A stretch of DNA of 64,000 nucleotides from Nocardioides zeae (GTDB lineage Bacteria > Actinomycetota > Actinomycetes > Propionibacteriales > Nocardioidaceae). The stretch is from positions 496,001 through 560,000 of the forward strand of contig NZ_JAUTAN010000001.1 of the NCBI RefSeq assembly GCF_030818655.1. Reading direction: 5' to 3'. The translations under genes and the position numbers were made by a program. The notes under the pieces were generated by a model. It was given only the letters and a program-made list of their open reading frames with translations, was not told the origin of the DNA and did no database searches. Positions 51,280 through 59,894 of this stretch are shown here, one piece after another; the stretch's first letter is position 1; each line of letters starts with the position of its first letter.

Positions 51280-53070
51280 TCAGGCGCCGTACAGGGCGTC
51301 GACCTCCGCGCGGAACTCGCGCATGACCACGTTCCGCTTCAGCTTGAGGCTGGGGGTCAGCTGACCGGCCTCCTCGGTCCAGTCCACGGGCAGGATCGTG
51401 AACTTGCGGATCGACTCCGCCTTCGACACCGCCTGGTTGGCGTCGTCGACGGCGGACTCGATGGCGGCCACGAGGTCGGGGTCGTCGACGAGGTCCGCGA
51501 CCGTGCCGGTCTTGCCGTGGGCGGCGGCCCAGGCCGGGAAGGACTCGGGGTCGATGGTGACGAGGGCGCCGATGAAGGGCTGGCCGTCGCCGACGACCAT
51601 GCACTGCGAGACGAGGTGGTGGGCGCGCAGGCGGTCCTCGAGCACGGCGGGGGCGACGTTCTTGCCGCCTGCGGTCACGATGATCTCCTTCTTGCGGCCC
51701 GTGATGCGCACGAAGCCCTCGTCGTCGACCTCGCCGACGTCGCCCGTGCGGAACCAGCCGTCGGCGTCCAGCGCCTCGGCGGTCGCGTCGGGGTTGCCCC
51801 AGTAGCCGCGGAACACCTGGCCGCCGCGGAAGTGCAGCTCGCCGTCGTCGGCGACGCGCACGCCCGTGCCGGGCAGGGGCCGGCCGACGGTGCCGATCTT
51901 GACCGCGTCGGACAGGTTCACGGTGACGGCTCCCGTGGTCTCCGTGAGGCCGTAGCCCTCCAGCACGACGAGCCCGATCCCGCGGTAGAAGTGGCCCAGG
52001 CGGTCCCCGAGCGGCGCGCCCCCGGAGACGGCGTACCCGCAGCGGCCGCCGAGCGCGGTGCGCAGCTTCGCGTAGACCAGCTTGTCGAAGACGGCGTGCT
52101 GGAGCCGCACCGCGAGCGAGGGGCGGCCGTTGTCGAGGCCGCGCGAGTAGGCGATGGCGACGTCCACCGCACGGTCGAAGATGCGGCCCTTCCCGTCCGC
52201 GGCGGCGTTCTGCGAGGCGGTGTTGTAGACCTTCTCGAACACCCGCGGCACCGCGAGGATGAAGGTCGGCTTGAAGACCCCGAAGTCCCGCACGAGGTTC
52301 TTGATGTCGGCGGAGTGGCCCATCCGCGCCCGCCGCTTCACGGCGCCGACCTGGATGATGCGGGCGAAGACGTGGGCCAGCGGGAGGAACAGCAGGGTGG
52401 AGGCGCCCTCGGCGAAGAGCTCGTCCAGCTCGTCGACCGCCACGCCCAGCTCGAACATGAAGTTGCCGTGGGTGAGCTCGCAGCCCTTGGGGCGCCCGGT
52501 CGTGCCGGACGTGTAGATCAGCGTGGCCAGGTCGCCGGGGGTCGCCGCCGTGCGGCGGGCCTCCAGCTCGGCGTCGGGGACGTCGGCCCCCAGCGCCTCG
52601 AGCGTGGCGACGGCCCCGTCGTCGATGCCCCAGACGTGCTGGAGCGCGGTCGCCCCCGACCGGGCGGCGGCGACGCGCTCGAGGTGCTCCGCGGTCTCCG
52701 CGAGCACGGCGACGGCGCCGGAGTCCGTGAGGATCCAGGAGATCTGGTCGGCCGACGAGGTCTCGTAGACGGGCACGCCGACGGCGCCCGCGAACCAGAT
52801 CGCGTAGTCGAGGAGCGTCCACTCGTAGCGGGTCTTCGACAGGAGGGCCACCCGGTCGCCGGGGGCGACCCCGGCGGCCACGAGCCCCTTCGCGACGGCC
52901 CGCACCTCGGCGAGGAAGCCGCTGGCGGTCGTGTCGACCCACCCCCCGCGCCCGTCGGGGCGGCTGAGCACGGGGGCGTCCGGCGCCTCGGCGGCGTTGC
53001 GGACGACGTCGTCCGTCAGGTTGCCCGTGCTGGGGATCTCGATGGTCAACGGGGTGGAGTACTCGCGCAC
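51280..53070 (-). CDS. fadD: Long-chain fatty-acid-CoA ligase (FadD15-like)
   Basis: A 596-aa AMP-forming acyl-CoA synthetase. It has the P-loop-like TLIYTSGTTGRPKG, the VLEGYGLTETTGAVTVN motif, GWFRTGDVGEVDDEGFVRITGRKKEIIVTAGGKN (read in parts) and a conserved C-terminal Lys region (SLKLKRNVV). It activates long-chain fatty acids to CoA esters. The start GTG 53070 (VREYSTP) fits the usual MREYSxP opening; GTG 53079 is possible. It is divergent from the SRPBCC gene. Confidence 0.93.
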   Translation of the reverse strand: MREYSTPLTIEIPSTGNLTDDVVRNAAEAPDAPVLSRPDGRGGWVDTTASGFLAEVRAVAKGLVAAGVAPGDRVALLSKTRYEWTLLDYAIWFAGAVGVPVYETSSADQISWILTDSGAVAVLAETAEHLERVAAARSGATALQHVWGIDDGAVATLEALGADVPDAELEARRTAATPGDLATLIYTSGTTGRPKGCELTHGNFMFELGVAVDELDELFAEGASTLLFLPLAHVFARIIQVGAVKRRARMGHSADIKNLVRDFGVFKPTFILAVPRVFEKVYNTASQNAAADGKGRIFDRAVDVAIAYSRGLDNGRPSLAVRLQHAVFDKLVYAKLRTALGGRCGYAVSGGAPLGDRLGHFYRGIGLVVLEGYGLTETTGAVTVNLSDAVKIGTVGRPLPGTGVRVADDGELHFRGGQVFRGYWGNPDATAEALDADGWFRTGDVGEVDDEGFVRITGRKKEIIVTAGGKNVAPAVLEDRLRAHHLVSQCMVVGDGQPFIGALVTIDPESFPAWAAAHGKTGTVADLVDDPDLVAAIESAVDDANQAVSKAESIRKFTILPVDWTEEAGQLTPSLKLKRNVVMREFRAEVDALYGA

Positions 53071-53114
53071 GAGCCGCACGTTACCGGCCCGCGGGCGGGC
53101 GGAGGTCGATCCGG

Positions 53115-53120
53115 TACGCT
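53115..53120 (+). promoter_or_regulatory. Candidate -10 element for the SRPBCC-ArsA operon
   Basis: TACGCT (TANNNT) in GGTACGCTCG, 64 bp upstream of the SRPBCC GTG. The same box precedes selO. No -35 is evident. Confidence 0.35.
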
Positions 53121-53184
53121 CGCCGAGCGTCGGCCGGCCCGGTCGAGACACCCAGGGGCAGTCCCCGAGCGCGCGGAGGTCGCA

Positions 53185-53628
53185 GTGGCAGAGCAGACGT
53201 CGTCCACGATCGTGATCGACGCCCCTCCCGCCGAGGTCATGGCCGTCATCGCGGACTTCCCGGCCTACCCGCAGTGGGCCACCGGCATGAAGAGCGTCGA
53301 GGTCGTCGAGCCCGGCGCGGCGGGGGAGCGTCCCCGCAAGGTGCGGTTCGTCCTCGACGTGGCCCCCATCAAGGACGAGTACACGCTGGCCTACACGTGG
53401 CACGGCGACACCGAGGTCACCTGGGTGCTGGACCAGGGCGGGATCCTGCGCGCCCTCGACGGTGCCTACACGCTGCGCGACCTCGGCACCGGTTCCACCG
53501 AGGTCACCTACCGCCTCGCGCTCGAGGTCACCATCCCGCTCATCGGGATGCTGCGCCGGCGGGGCGAGAAGATCCTCATCGACACGGCGCTGAAGGGCCT
53601 CAAGAAGCGCGTCGAGGGTCTTGCCTGA
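53185..53628 (+). CDS. SRPBCC family protein (polyketide cyclase/START-like)
   Basis: A 147-aa helix-grip protein: STIVIDAPPAEVMAVIADFPAYPQW opening, a central strand series, and the long C-terminal helix GEKILIDTALKGLKKRVEG. It binds a hydrophobic ligand or lipid by family analogy. The GTG at 53185 has GGAGGT 4 nt upstream. It overlaps the ArsA-like gene by 8 nt, and the neighbouring fadD suggests lipid metabolism. Confidence 0.88.
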   Translation: MAEQTSSTIVIDAPPAEVMAVIADFPAYPQWATGMKSVEVVEPGAAGERPRKVRFVLDVAPIKDEYTLAYTWHGDTEVTWVLDQGGILRALDGAYTLRDLGTGSTEVTYRLALEVTIPLIGMLRRRGEKILIDTALKGLKKRVEGLA

Positions 53629-54847
53629 CCCTCGCGTCCTCCTCCTCACGGGCAAGGGGGGCGTGGGCAAGTCGACCCTGGCGGCGGGCACCGCCGCACT
53701 CGCCGCGCAGCGCGGCCTGCGCACCCTCGTGCTCTCCACCGACGCGGCCCACTCCCTCGCGGACGCCTACGGCGTGCCCGTCGCGGCGGAGCCGACGGCG
53801 GTGGCCGACGGGCTGTGGGTGCAGCAGGTCGACGCCCAGCTCCGCTTCGAGCAGTCGTGGGCCGAGGTCCAGCGCTACCTGCTCTCGGTGCTCGACGTGG
53901 TCGGCGTCGACCGCGTGGCCGCCGAGGAGCTCACCGTGCTGCCCGGCGCCGAGGAGGTGCTCGCCCTGCTCGAGCTGCACCACCAGGCCCGGTCGGGTCG
54001 CTGGGACCTGCTCGTCGTCGACTGCGCCCCCACCGCCGAGACGCTCCGCCTGCTCGCGCTGCCGGAGGCCCTCGGGTGGTACATGCAGCGCATCTTCCCG
54101 ACCCAGCGCACCCTCCTGCGGGCGTTCAAGCCCGTGCTGGGCCGCGCCGCCGGCGTACCCATGCCCGGGGACTCCGTGCTCGACGCCGTCGAGCGGCTGC
54201 ACGCCGACCTGCGGGACGTGCGGGACCTGCTGACCGGGCCGACCGCCTCGGTGCGGGTGGTGCTCACCCCCGAGCGGGTCGTGCTCGCGGAGGCCCGGCG
54301 GGCCTACACGATGCTCTCGCTCTTCGGCTACCGCGTCGACGGCGTCGTGGCCAACCGCGTCTTCCCCGGCGACGGCGCCGATCCCTGGCGCGCCGGATGG
54401 GTCGCGGCGCAGCGCGAGGTGCTCGCCGAGGCCGCGGCGTCGTTCGAGGGACTGCCGCTGTGGCGCTCGGAGTACCGCACCGCCGAGCCCGTCGGCCCCG
54501 AGGAGCTCGCCGGCCTCGCGGCGGAGGTGTACGGCGCGGACGACCCCGTCGCGCCGCCGAGCGGCTCCGGGCCCTACACGGTCGAGCTCGCCGAGGGCCG
54601 TGCGGAGATCGGCCTCGCGCTGCCGCTGGTCGCGCGGAAGGACGTCGCCCTCGCCCGCAACGGCGACGAGCTCGTCGTGACCGTCGGGTCGTATCGTCGC
54701 CTCCTGACGCTGCCGGCGGGCCTGGCGCGGATGCGGATCGCGGGCGCCCGCGTGGAGGACGGCCGGTTGCGCGTCCGCTTCGAGGAGCGGCCGGCCCAGC
54801 AGCCGGGAGAGCGATCGGGAGAACGGTCGGGAGAGAGAGTCACGTGA
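53621..54847 (+). CDS. ArsA/GET3-like ATPase
   Basis: A 408-aa P-loop ATPase: LLLTGKGGVGKSTLAAGTAALAA (deviant Walker A), LVLSTDAAHSLADAYG (switch I), and LLVVDCAPTAETLRLL (switch II). A C-terminal HSP20-like region follows (YTVELAEGRAEIGLALPLVARKD). It lacks arsenite-binding cysteines, so it is not an arsenite pump subunit; the client is unknown. It starts with TTG at 53621 inside the previous gene. The C terminus has GERSGER repeats. Confidence 0.88.
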   Translation: MPDPRVLLLTGKGGVGKSTLAAGTAALAAQRGLRTLVLSTDAAHSLADAYGVPVAAEPTAVADGLWVQQVDAQLRFEQSWAEVQRYLLSVLDVVGVDRVAAEELTVLPGAEEVLALLELHHQARSGRWDLLVVDCAPTAETLRLLALPEALGWYMQRIFPTQRTLLRAFKPVLGRAAGVPMPGDSVLDAVERLHADLRDVRDLLTGPTASVRVVLTPERVVLAEARRAYTMLSLFGYRVDGVVANRVFPGDGADPWRAGWVAAQREVLAEAAASFEGLPLWRSEYRTAEPVGPEELAGLAAEVYGADDPVAPPSGSGPYTVELAEGRAEIGLALPLVARKDVALARNGDELVVTVGSYRRLLTLPAGLARMRIAGARVEDGRLRVRFEERPAQQPGERSGERSGERVT

Positions 54848-55314
54848 GCAGTGCGGACGGCACGGGCGAGCAGGAGCAGGTCGGCTCGGTGGGCGAGGAG
54901 GCCGCCAAGCTGATCGGCGCGCTCGCCGACTGGGCGAGGGAGCACGGCGGCGACCTGGGGCACGGCGTCGCCGACGCGGCCGCCGGTGCGGCGTCGGCCG
55001 CGGCCGCGGGTGCCGCCGGTGCGGCGTCGGCGGTCGACGAGCACCTCGCGACGGGTGCGCCCGAGTGCACCTACTGCCCGATCTGCCGCGGTGTCCACCT
55101 GCTCCGCGAGTGCGCGCCGGAGGTGCGCGACCACCTCGCCTCGGCGGCCGCGTCGCTGATGCAGGCCGCCGCCGGGCTGCTCGCCGCCGCCAGCACCCCG
55201 CCGCGCGGGGAGCGGACCTCCCCGTCGCAGCGCGCGGACGGGGTGGAGCGGATCGACCTCGACGACCTCGACGACGGGGAGCCCTTCGGGTTCCCGCAGG
55301 GAGGCCCCTCATGA
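54844..55314 (+). CDS. Conserved Ala-rich protein with a Cys cluster
   Basis: A 156-aa protein with an acidic N terminus, an Ala-rich helical stretch (about 45-75) and a Cys cluster CTYCPICRGVHLLREC (about 78-93) that could bind metal. A second Ala-rich helix and an acidic tail follow. The GTG overlaps the ArsA-like stop, and the stop overlaps the ROK kinase start. Mycobacteria have a small gene in the same position (Rv2183c, inferred counterpart). Function unknown. Confidence 0.75.
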   Translation: MSSADGTGEQEQVGSVGEEAAKLIGALADWAREHGGDLGHGVADAAAGAASAAAAGAAGAASAVDEHLATGAPECTYCPICRGVHLLRECAPEVRDHLASAAASLMQAAAGLLAAASTPPRGERTSPSQRADGVERIDLDDLDDGEPFGFPQGGPS

Positions 55315-56252
55315 GCCTGGCGTGCGGCATCGACATCGGCGGCACCAAGATCGCCGGCGGCGTCGTCGACGACGACGGCAACGTCCTGGCGCGGCTGCGC
55401 GCGGAGTCGCCGGCCACGAGCAGCGCCGCCATCGCCGACACGGTGGTGGGGCTCGTGCGCGAGCTGTCCCGTCACCACCCCGTCGACCGGGTCGGGGTCG
55501 GGGCGGCGGGCTTCATCGACGCCGGACGCTCGACCGTGCTGTTCGCCCCCAACCTGGCGTGGCGCGACGAGCCCCTCGGCGCCGAGCTGTCCACGCGCCT
55601 GCGTCTGCCCGTCGTCATCGAGAACGACGCCAACGCGGCGGCGTGGGGCGAGTTCGCGTTCGGTGCCGGCCGTCACCACGCCTCGGACCTGCTGCTCGTC
55701 ACCGTCGGGACGGGCGTGGGCGGCGGGATCGTCGCCGACGGTGCGCTCCGCCGTGGCGCCTTCGGCATCGCGGCCGAGATCGGTCACCTCCGCGTCGTGC
55801 ACGGCGGCCGCCTGTGCGGCTGCGGCAACCACGGCTGCTGGGAGCAGTACGCGAGCGGGTCCGCCCTCGTCCGCTGCGCCCGCGAGGAGGCCCGGGGCTC
55901 CCTGCTCGCCCGCGCGCTGGTCGACCGCGCCGGTGGCGACGTCGACGCGATCACCGGCCCGATGATCACCGAGCTGGCCGCCGCGGGCGACCCGTTCTGC
56001 GTCGAGCAGCTCTCCGACCTCGGCCGGTGGCTGGGCGAGGGCATCTCGTCCCTCGTCGCCGTGCTGGACCCGGGCGTCGTGGTGGTCGGCGGCGGCGTCT
56101 CCGCGGCGGGTGACCTGCTCATGGGCAGCCTGCGCGAGACCTTCCTCCGCACCCTCAGCGGCCGGGGGCACCGGCCCGCGCCGGAGATCCGCCTCGCGGA
56201 GCTGGGCAACGACGCCGGGATGATCGGCGCCGCCGACCTGGCCCGGCGGTGA
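55311..56252 (+). CDS. ROK family sugar kinase, copy 1 (glucokinase-like)
   Basis: A 313-aa kinase: phosphate motif GIDIGGTKIAGGVVD, substrate loop VIENDANAAAWGEF, VTVGTGVGGGIV, and the ROK zinc motif CGCGNHGCWEQYASG. The catalytic Asp is in ENDAN. It is likely glucokinase, though other hexoses are possible. The ATG at 55311 has GGGAGG 6 nt upstream and overlaps the previous stop. It is followed after 7 bp by a paralogue. Confidence 0.92.
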   Translation: MSLACGIDIGGTKIAGGVVDDDGNVLARLRAESPATSSAAIADTVVGLVRELSRHHPVDRVGVGAAGFIDAGRSTVLFAPNLAWRDEPLGAELSTRLRLPVVIENDANAAAWGEFAFGAGRHHASDLLLVTVGTGVGGGIVADGALRRGAFGIAAEIGHLRVVHGGRLCGCGNHGCWEQYASGSALVRCAREEARGSLLARALVDRAGGDVDAITGPMITELAAAGDPFCVEQLSDLGRWLGEGISSLVAVLDPGVVVVGGGVSAAGDLLMGSLRETFLRTLSGRGHRPAPEIRLAELGNDAGMIGAADLARR

Positions 56253-56259
56253 CCGCACC

Positions 56260-57288
56260 GTGAGCGAGCCCGGTCCCGTCCACGTCGGGGTCGACGTCGG
56301 GGGCACGAAGATCCTGGCCGGGGTCGTCGACGCCGCGGGGGCCGTGCAGGACGTCGCCGTGCGCCGCACCCCCGGCCGCACCAGCTCGGTGCTGCTCCTG
56401 GAGAGCACCGTGGCGGAGGCGGTCGAGGAGGTCGTCGACGGTCGCCCGGTGGCGGCCGTGGGACTGGCCGCCGCGGGCTTCGTCGACGGGGCGGGGGAGC
56501 GGGTCATGTTCGCCCCGCACCTGCCGTGGCGCGGTGAGGCCGTACGGCGCCGGCTCGAGGCCACTCTCGGTGCTCCCGTGCTGCTCGACAACGACGCGAA
56601 CGCCGCCGGCTGGGCCGAGCACCGGTACGGCGCGGCCCGCGGCGCCTCCCTGTCCCTCACGGTCACCGTCGGGACGGGGATCGGCGGCGCCGTCGTGCTC
56701 GGCCCCGAGACCGGATCCAGCGCCGGTTCGGGCGCCGGGTCGGGCGGTGGCGAGCCCCGCCTGCTCCGCGGCCGCAACGGCATGGCGGGCGAGTTCGGCC
56801 ACCAGCAGGTCGTGCCCGACGGCGTGGCCTGCGAGTGCGGCGGCCGGGGCTGCTGGGAGCAGTACGCCTCGGGCAACGCCCTCGTCGCCTTCGCCCGCGC
56901 CCGCGTGGGGCGGGAGCCGACGGTGCTCGACGACTGGTGCGGCGGTGTCCCCGACCGGCTGACGGGTCCGATGGTCACCGACGCCGCCGCGGCGGGCGAC
57001 CTCGTCGCCCTGCAGGCGTTCGGCCACGTCGGGGACTGGCTGGGGGTCGGCATCGCCAACCTGGTCGCCGCGCTCGACCCCGAGATCGTCGTCGTCGGCG
57101 GCGGGGTGAGCGCGGTCGGCGACCTGCTGCTCGACCCGGCGCGCGCCGCCCTCGGGCGCTCGCTCGTGGGGGCGCCGCACCGCGTCGTACCCCCGCTGCG
57201 GCCGGCCGCGCTGGGGCCGGAGGCGGCGATCGTCGGCGCGGCCGCGCTCGCCGCTGCGCGATTCGGAGGCTCTCCGGCCGCTCGTTAG
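56260..57288 (+). CDS. ROK family sugar kinase, copy 2
   Basis: A 342-aa paralogue of the preceding kinase: GVDVGGTKILAGVVD, LLDNDANAAGWAEH, VTVGTGIGGAVV and the zinc motif CECGGRGCWEQYASG. An extra Gly/Ser-rich insert of about 20 residues (about 148-170) lies between the phosphate and zinc motifs. The copies are clearly diverged, so the duplication is old. It probably differs in substrate or regulation. GTG start at 56260. Confidence 0.92.
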   Translation: MSEPGPVHVGVDVGGTKILAGVVDAAGAVQDVAVRRTPGRTSSVLLLESTVAEAVEEVVDGRPVAAVGLAAAGFVDGAGERVMFAPHLPWRGEAVRRRLEATLGAPVLLDNDANAAGWAEHRYGAARGASLSLTVTVGTGIGGAVVLGPETGSSAGSGAGSGGGEPRLLRGRNGMAGEFGHQQVVPDGVACECGGRGCWEQYASGNALVAFARARVGREPTVLDDWCGGVPDRLTGPMVTDAAAAGDLVALQAFGHVGDWLGVGIANLVAALDPEIVVVGGGVSAVGDLLLDPARAALGRSLVGAPHRVVPPLRPAALGPEAAIVGAAALAAARFGGSPAAR

Positions 57289-57346
57289 ACTCCACCGGCG
57301 CCCGCCCGGCGTGGACCGGCGTCGACCGGAGCCGATCGGCGGGCGC
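57286..57346 (+). promoter_or_regulatory. Candidate promoter box and structured leader of the SGNH hydrolase gene
   Basis: TAGACT (57286-57291) overlaps the ROK kinase stop and fits TANNNT. Just after it GCGCCCGCC (57298-57306) and GGCGGGCGC (57338-57346) are perfect 9-bp arms that would fold the leader before the ATG at 57376. Confidence 0.35.
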
Positions 57347-57375
57347 GACACGAGCCGGACGGGGACGGAGCGAGC

Positions 57376-58533
57376 ATGGCGATGTGGCACGAGCGCGGGT
57401 TCCGCGTCCTCGTCGTCGCGTCGGTCGCCGCCCTGGTGGCCGCGGTCGGGATCGCCCACGCCTCCGCCGAGGACGGCGCCGCCGGCGCGATCGACGCGGC
57501 GCTGCACCGCACCGGCGAGACCCCCCGCACCGACGCCTCCGGCGCCGCCGGCACGACCCGCGGCGACGCGGTGGCCCGCCAGCCGCGGATCCTGCTCGTC
57601 GGCGACTCCATCACGCAGGGCATGACGGGCGACCACACGTGGCGCTACCGCGCCTACGAGACGCTGGTCGCCCAGGGCGTCGTGCCCGACTTCGTGGGCT
57701 ACCGCACGGACACGGTCGACCCGGTCACCAAGGAGCGGCTCGAGGACTACGCGGATCCCGACTTCGACCGCGACCACGCCGGCGTCGCCGGCATGACCGC
57801 CACGGACCCCGAGTACGACGTGGTGGGTCTCACCGCGGCGACCCGGCCCGACCTGGTGGTCGTCTCCCTCGGCGTCAACGACGCCCTCCAGGGCCACGAC
57901 CCGGACGTCGTCGCCGCGGGGCTGCGCGCCATCGTGGACGACGTGCGCTCGGTCGCGCCGTACGCCGACCTCGTGCTCGCCGAGCAGACCACCACCTGGC
58001 TGGCGGGCGTGCCCGCCATCAACGAGCAGATCCGGGCGCTCGCCGCCGAGCTGACCACGGAGCGGTCGCGGGTGGCGCTCGCCCGGGTGCCGGAGGGGTA
58101 CGACGCGGACGACGACACCTGGGACGGGATCCACCCCAACGCCGTCGGCGAGATCGCGATCGCCCACGAGGTGGTCGCGGCGTTGTCGGAGCTGGGGTAC
58201 GCCGAGAAGCCGCCCACCGTGCACGACCTCCCCGCGCCGGGACCGGACCGGTCGGTCGAGGGCGCGCGCGTCGTCGACCGGAGCCCCACGAGCCTGCGGC
58301 TCGCCTGGTCGCTGCCGCGCGGCATCACCGAGGTCCACATCGAGGGTCGCGACCTCACCACCGGGGGCCGCTGGACGCCGTTGGCCACCTCGGGGTGGGG
58401 CGCGGAGGAGCAGCTGCTCGAGGGGTTCGCCCCGGGACACTCCTACGAGCTGCGGCTGCGCCCCGCCCGCGGCACGGCCCTCAGCGACGAGCGGTGGACC
58501 ACCGAGGTCACCGGCCGCACGCCGACGAGCTGA
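57376..58533 (+). CDS. Secreted SGNH/GDSL hydrolase with C-terminal Fn3-like domain
   Basis: A 385-aa exported esterase/lipase-like protein. The signal peptide (1-32) is followed by the hydrolase domain with Ser in LLVGDSITQG, Gly in the GMTATDPEYD region, Asn in LGVNDALQG, and Asp/His in WDGIHPNAVG: all four SGNH blocks. Residues about 285-385 look like a fibronectin-III module (SPTSLRLAWSLPRGITEVHI). It likely acts on an extracellular polysaccharide or lipid ester. Confidence 0.88.
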   Translation: MAMWHERGFRVLVVASVAALVAAVGIAHASAEDGAAGAIDAALHRTGETPRTDASGAAGTTRGDAVARQPRILLVGDSITQGMTGDHTWRYRAYETLVAQGVVPDFVGYRTDTVDPVTKERLEDYADPDFDRDHAGVAGMTATDPEYDVVGLTAATRPDLVVVSLGVNDALQGHDPDVVAAGLRAIVDDVRSVAPYADLVLAEQTTTWLAGVPAINEQIRALAAELTTERSRVALARVPEGYDADDDTWDGIHPNAVGEIAIAHEVVAALSELGYAEKPPTVHDLPAPGPDRSVEGARVVDRSPTSLRLAWSLPRGITEVHIEGRDLTTGGRWTPLATSGWGAEEQLLEGFAPGHSYELRLRPARGTALSDERWTTEVTGRTPTS

Positions 58534-58560
58534 CCCGGCTGATCGTGCCGGCGGACGGGC

Positions 58561-58992
58561 TCAGACCCGCGCGCCGTCGTCGCCGTCGTCGGGTCGCTGG
58601 GCCGGCATCGACGCCACCAGGTAGGCGAACCCGCTGAGGAACCACAGCACCATCCCGGTCGTCGCCCACGGGGGCACGGCGATCTGGAGCACGATGAGCA
58701 CGAGCACCAGCACCGGCATGCCCAGCACGCCCGTCCACGCCGCGAGGCGGGGCGGCGCCGGGCGGGGCAGCGGCGGCGGGGGCGGGGGCACGTAGCGCTC
58801 CTCCGGCTCCGGGCGTCGCGACCGGGCCGCGTCGGGCTCGTCGCCCCCCGGCGTCCCGGCGTCCTCGGGTGACTCCGGGGATTCCGGGGGACCCGCGGCG
58901 TCCGCGGTGTCCCAGGTGTCGTCGAGCTCGGCGCGGTCGCCGTAGTTCTCGACGATCGCGCGCCAGGCCTCGTCGTCGGCGCCGCGGTTCAC
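58561..58992 (-). CDS. Membrane protein with acidic/Pro-rich N terminus
   Basis: A 143-aa protein. The N-terminal WRAIVENYGDRAEL segment is followed by an acidic Pro/Glu region and a run of seven prolines. Two helices (about 87-107 and 112-128) come before a short polar tail. It resembles small actinobacterial membrane proteins of unknown function found near plsC-type genes. It starts 33 bp from the end of the hydrolase gene on the same strand and may share its transcript. Confidence 0.65.
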   Translation of the reverse strand: MNRGADDEAWRAIVENYGDRAELDDTWDTADAAGPPESPESPEDAGTPGGDEPDAARSRRPEPEERYVPPPPPPLPRPAPPRLAAWTGVLGMPVLVLVLIVLQIAVPPWATTGMVLWFLSGFAYLVASMPAQRPDDGDDGARV

Positions 58993-59025
58993 GCCGACGA
59001 GTCTAGGTCGGCCTCGTCCGGCGGG

Positions 59026-59796
59026 TCAGGCCGTGACCCGGGAGATGAAGTCGAGCGACTCCTCGATGATCCGGTCGGCGTCGTTGTCCAGGGTGGCGAC
59101 GTGGTAGCTGTCGGTCAGGATCCGCTCCATCACGTCGGGCACCCGGTCGCGGACGAGCGTGGCGGACGACGGGTCCACGACGTGGTCCTCCGCGGAGCGG
59201 AAGAGCAGCACCGGCGCCCGGACCGCCGCTAGCTGCTCGCGCACCTGCGCCCAGCCCCGGGTCATCGAGACCAGCGCCCGCAGCGGCGTGCGGGGGTAGG
59301 CGTGCTCGTCGACCCCGGGCTTCTTGATGTCGTTGCCGATGGCGGGGACGGAGGCCACCAGGCGCTGCAGCAGCGGCGCGGCGAGCAGCTGCTTGTTGGT
59401 GCTCGTCACCGCCGGGTTCACCAGCAGGACGCCGCGCACCAGCTCGGGGTGACGGGCGGCCAGGGAGAGCGCGAGGCCGCCGCCCATCGAGAGGCCCCCG
59501 ACCACGACGGCGTCGCAGCGGGCCGCGAGGTCGGTGAGCACCCGGTCGAGGTGCCCCGACCAGTCCGCCCACGTCGTCGTGTTCATCTCCTGCCACGACG
59601 TGCCGTGACCCGGCAGGCGCGGCACCTCGACCGCGTAGCCCGCCTCCGCCAGCGCCTCGCCCCACGGGCGCATCGACGCGGGCGAGCCCGTGAAGCCGTG
59701 GCTCAGCAGGACACCGATGCGGCGCCCGCCGGTCTCCTCGGGGCGACCCTCGGCCGAGTAGGGGTGGGCCAGCGGGTGAACGGTCATGACGGGCAT
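59026..59796 (-). CDS. Alpha/beta hydrolase (carboxylesterase/monoacylglycerol lipase type)
   Basis: A 256-aa hydrolase: LLSHGFTGSPASMRPWGE (oxyanion region), nucleophile elbow GGLSMGGGLAL, acid in FRSAEDHVVDP and catalytic His in DSYHVATLD. This matches the Est30/bacterial monoacylglycerol lipase group. ATG at 59796, or at 59787. It is divergent from plsC, which would suit a role in lipid turnover. Confidence 0.9.
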   Translation of the reverse strand: MPVMTVHPLAHPYSAEGRPEETGGRRIGVLLSHGFTGSPASMRPWGEALAEAGYAVEVPRLPGHGTSWQEMNTTTWADWSGHLDRVLTDLAARCDAVVVGGLSMGGGLALSLAARHPELVRGVLLVNPAVTSTNKQLLAAPLLQRLVASVPAIGNDIKKPGVDEHAYPRTPLRALVSMTRGWAQVREQLAAVRAPVLLFRSAEDHVVDPSSATLVRDRVPDVMERILTDSYHVATLDNDADRIIEESLDFISRVTA

Positions 59797-59819
59797 TCTG
59801 CCGCAGCACCCGCAGGGTC

Positions 59820-59825
59820 TAGGGT
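59820..59825 (+). promoter_or_regulatory. Candidate -10 element for plsC
   Basis: TAGGGT (TANNNT) 69 bp upstream of the plsC GTG, within the divergent region. The leader would be about 60 nt with AGAGAGG close to the start codon. Confidence 0.35.
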
Positions 59826-59894
59826 GCGTTCGCAGGACGGGGCCCGCCGAGGCCCGACGGGCCCGCTCGGGCCGGCCGACAGAGAGGTGGCGCG

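Noticed and set aside
53621..54847. Arsenite efflux ATPase annotation for the ArsA-like protein
   Set aside because: Arsenite-binding cysteines and a neighbouring ArsB are absent, so only the ATPase superfamily is supported.
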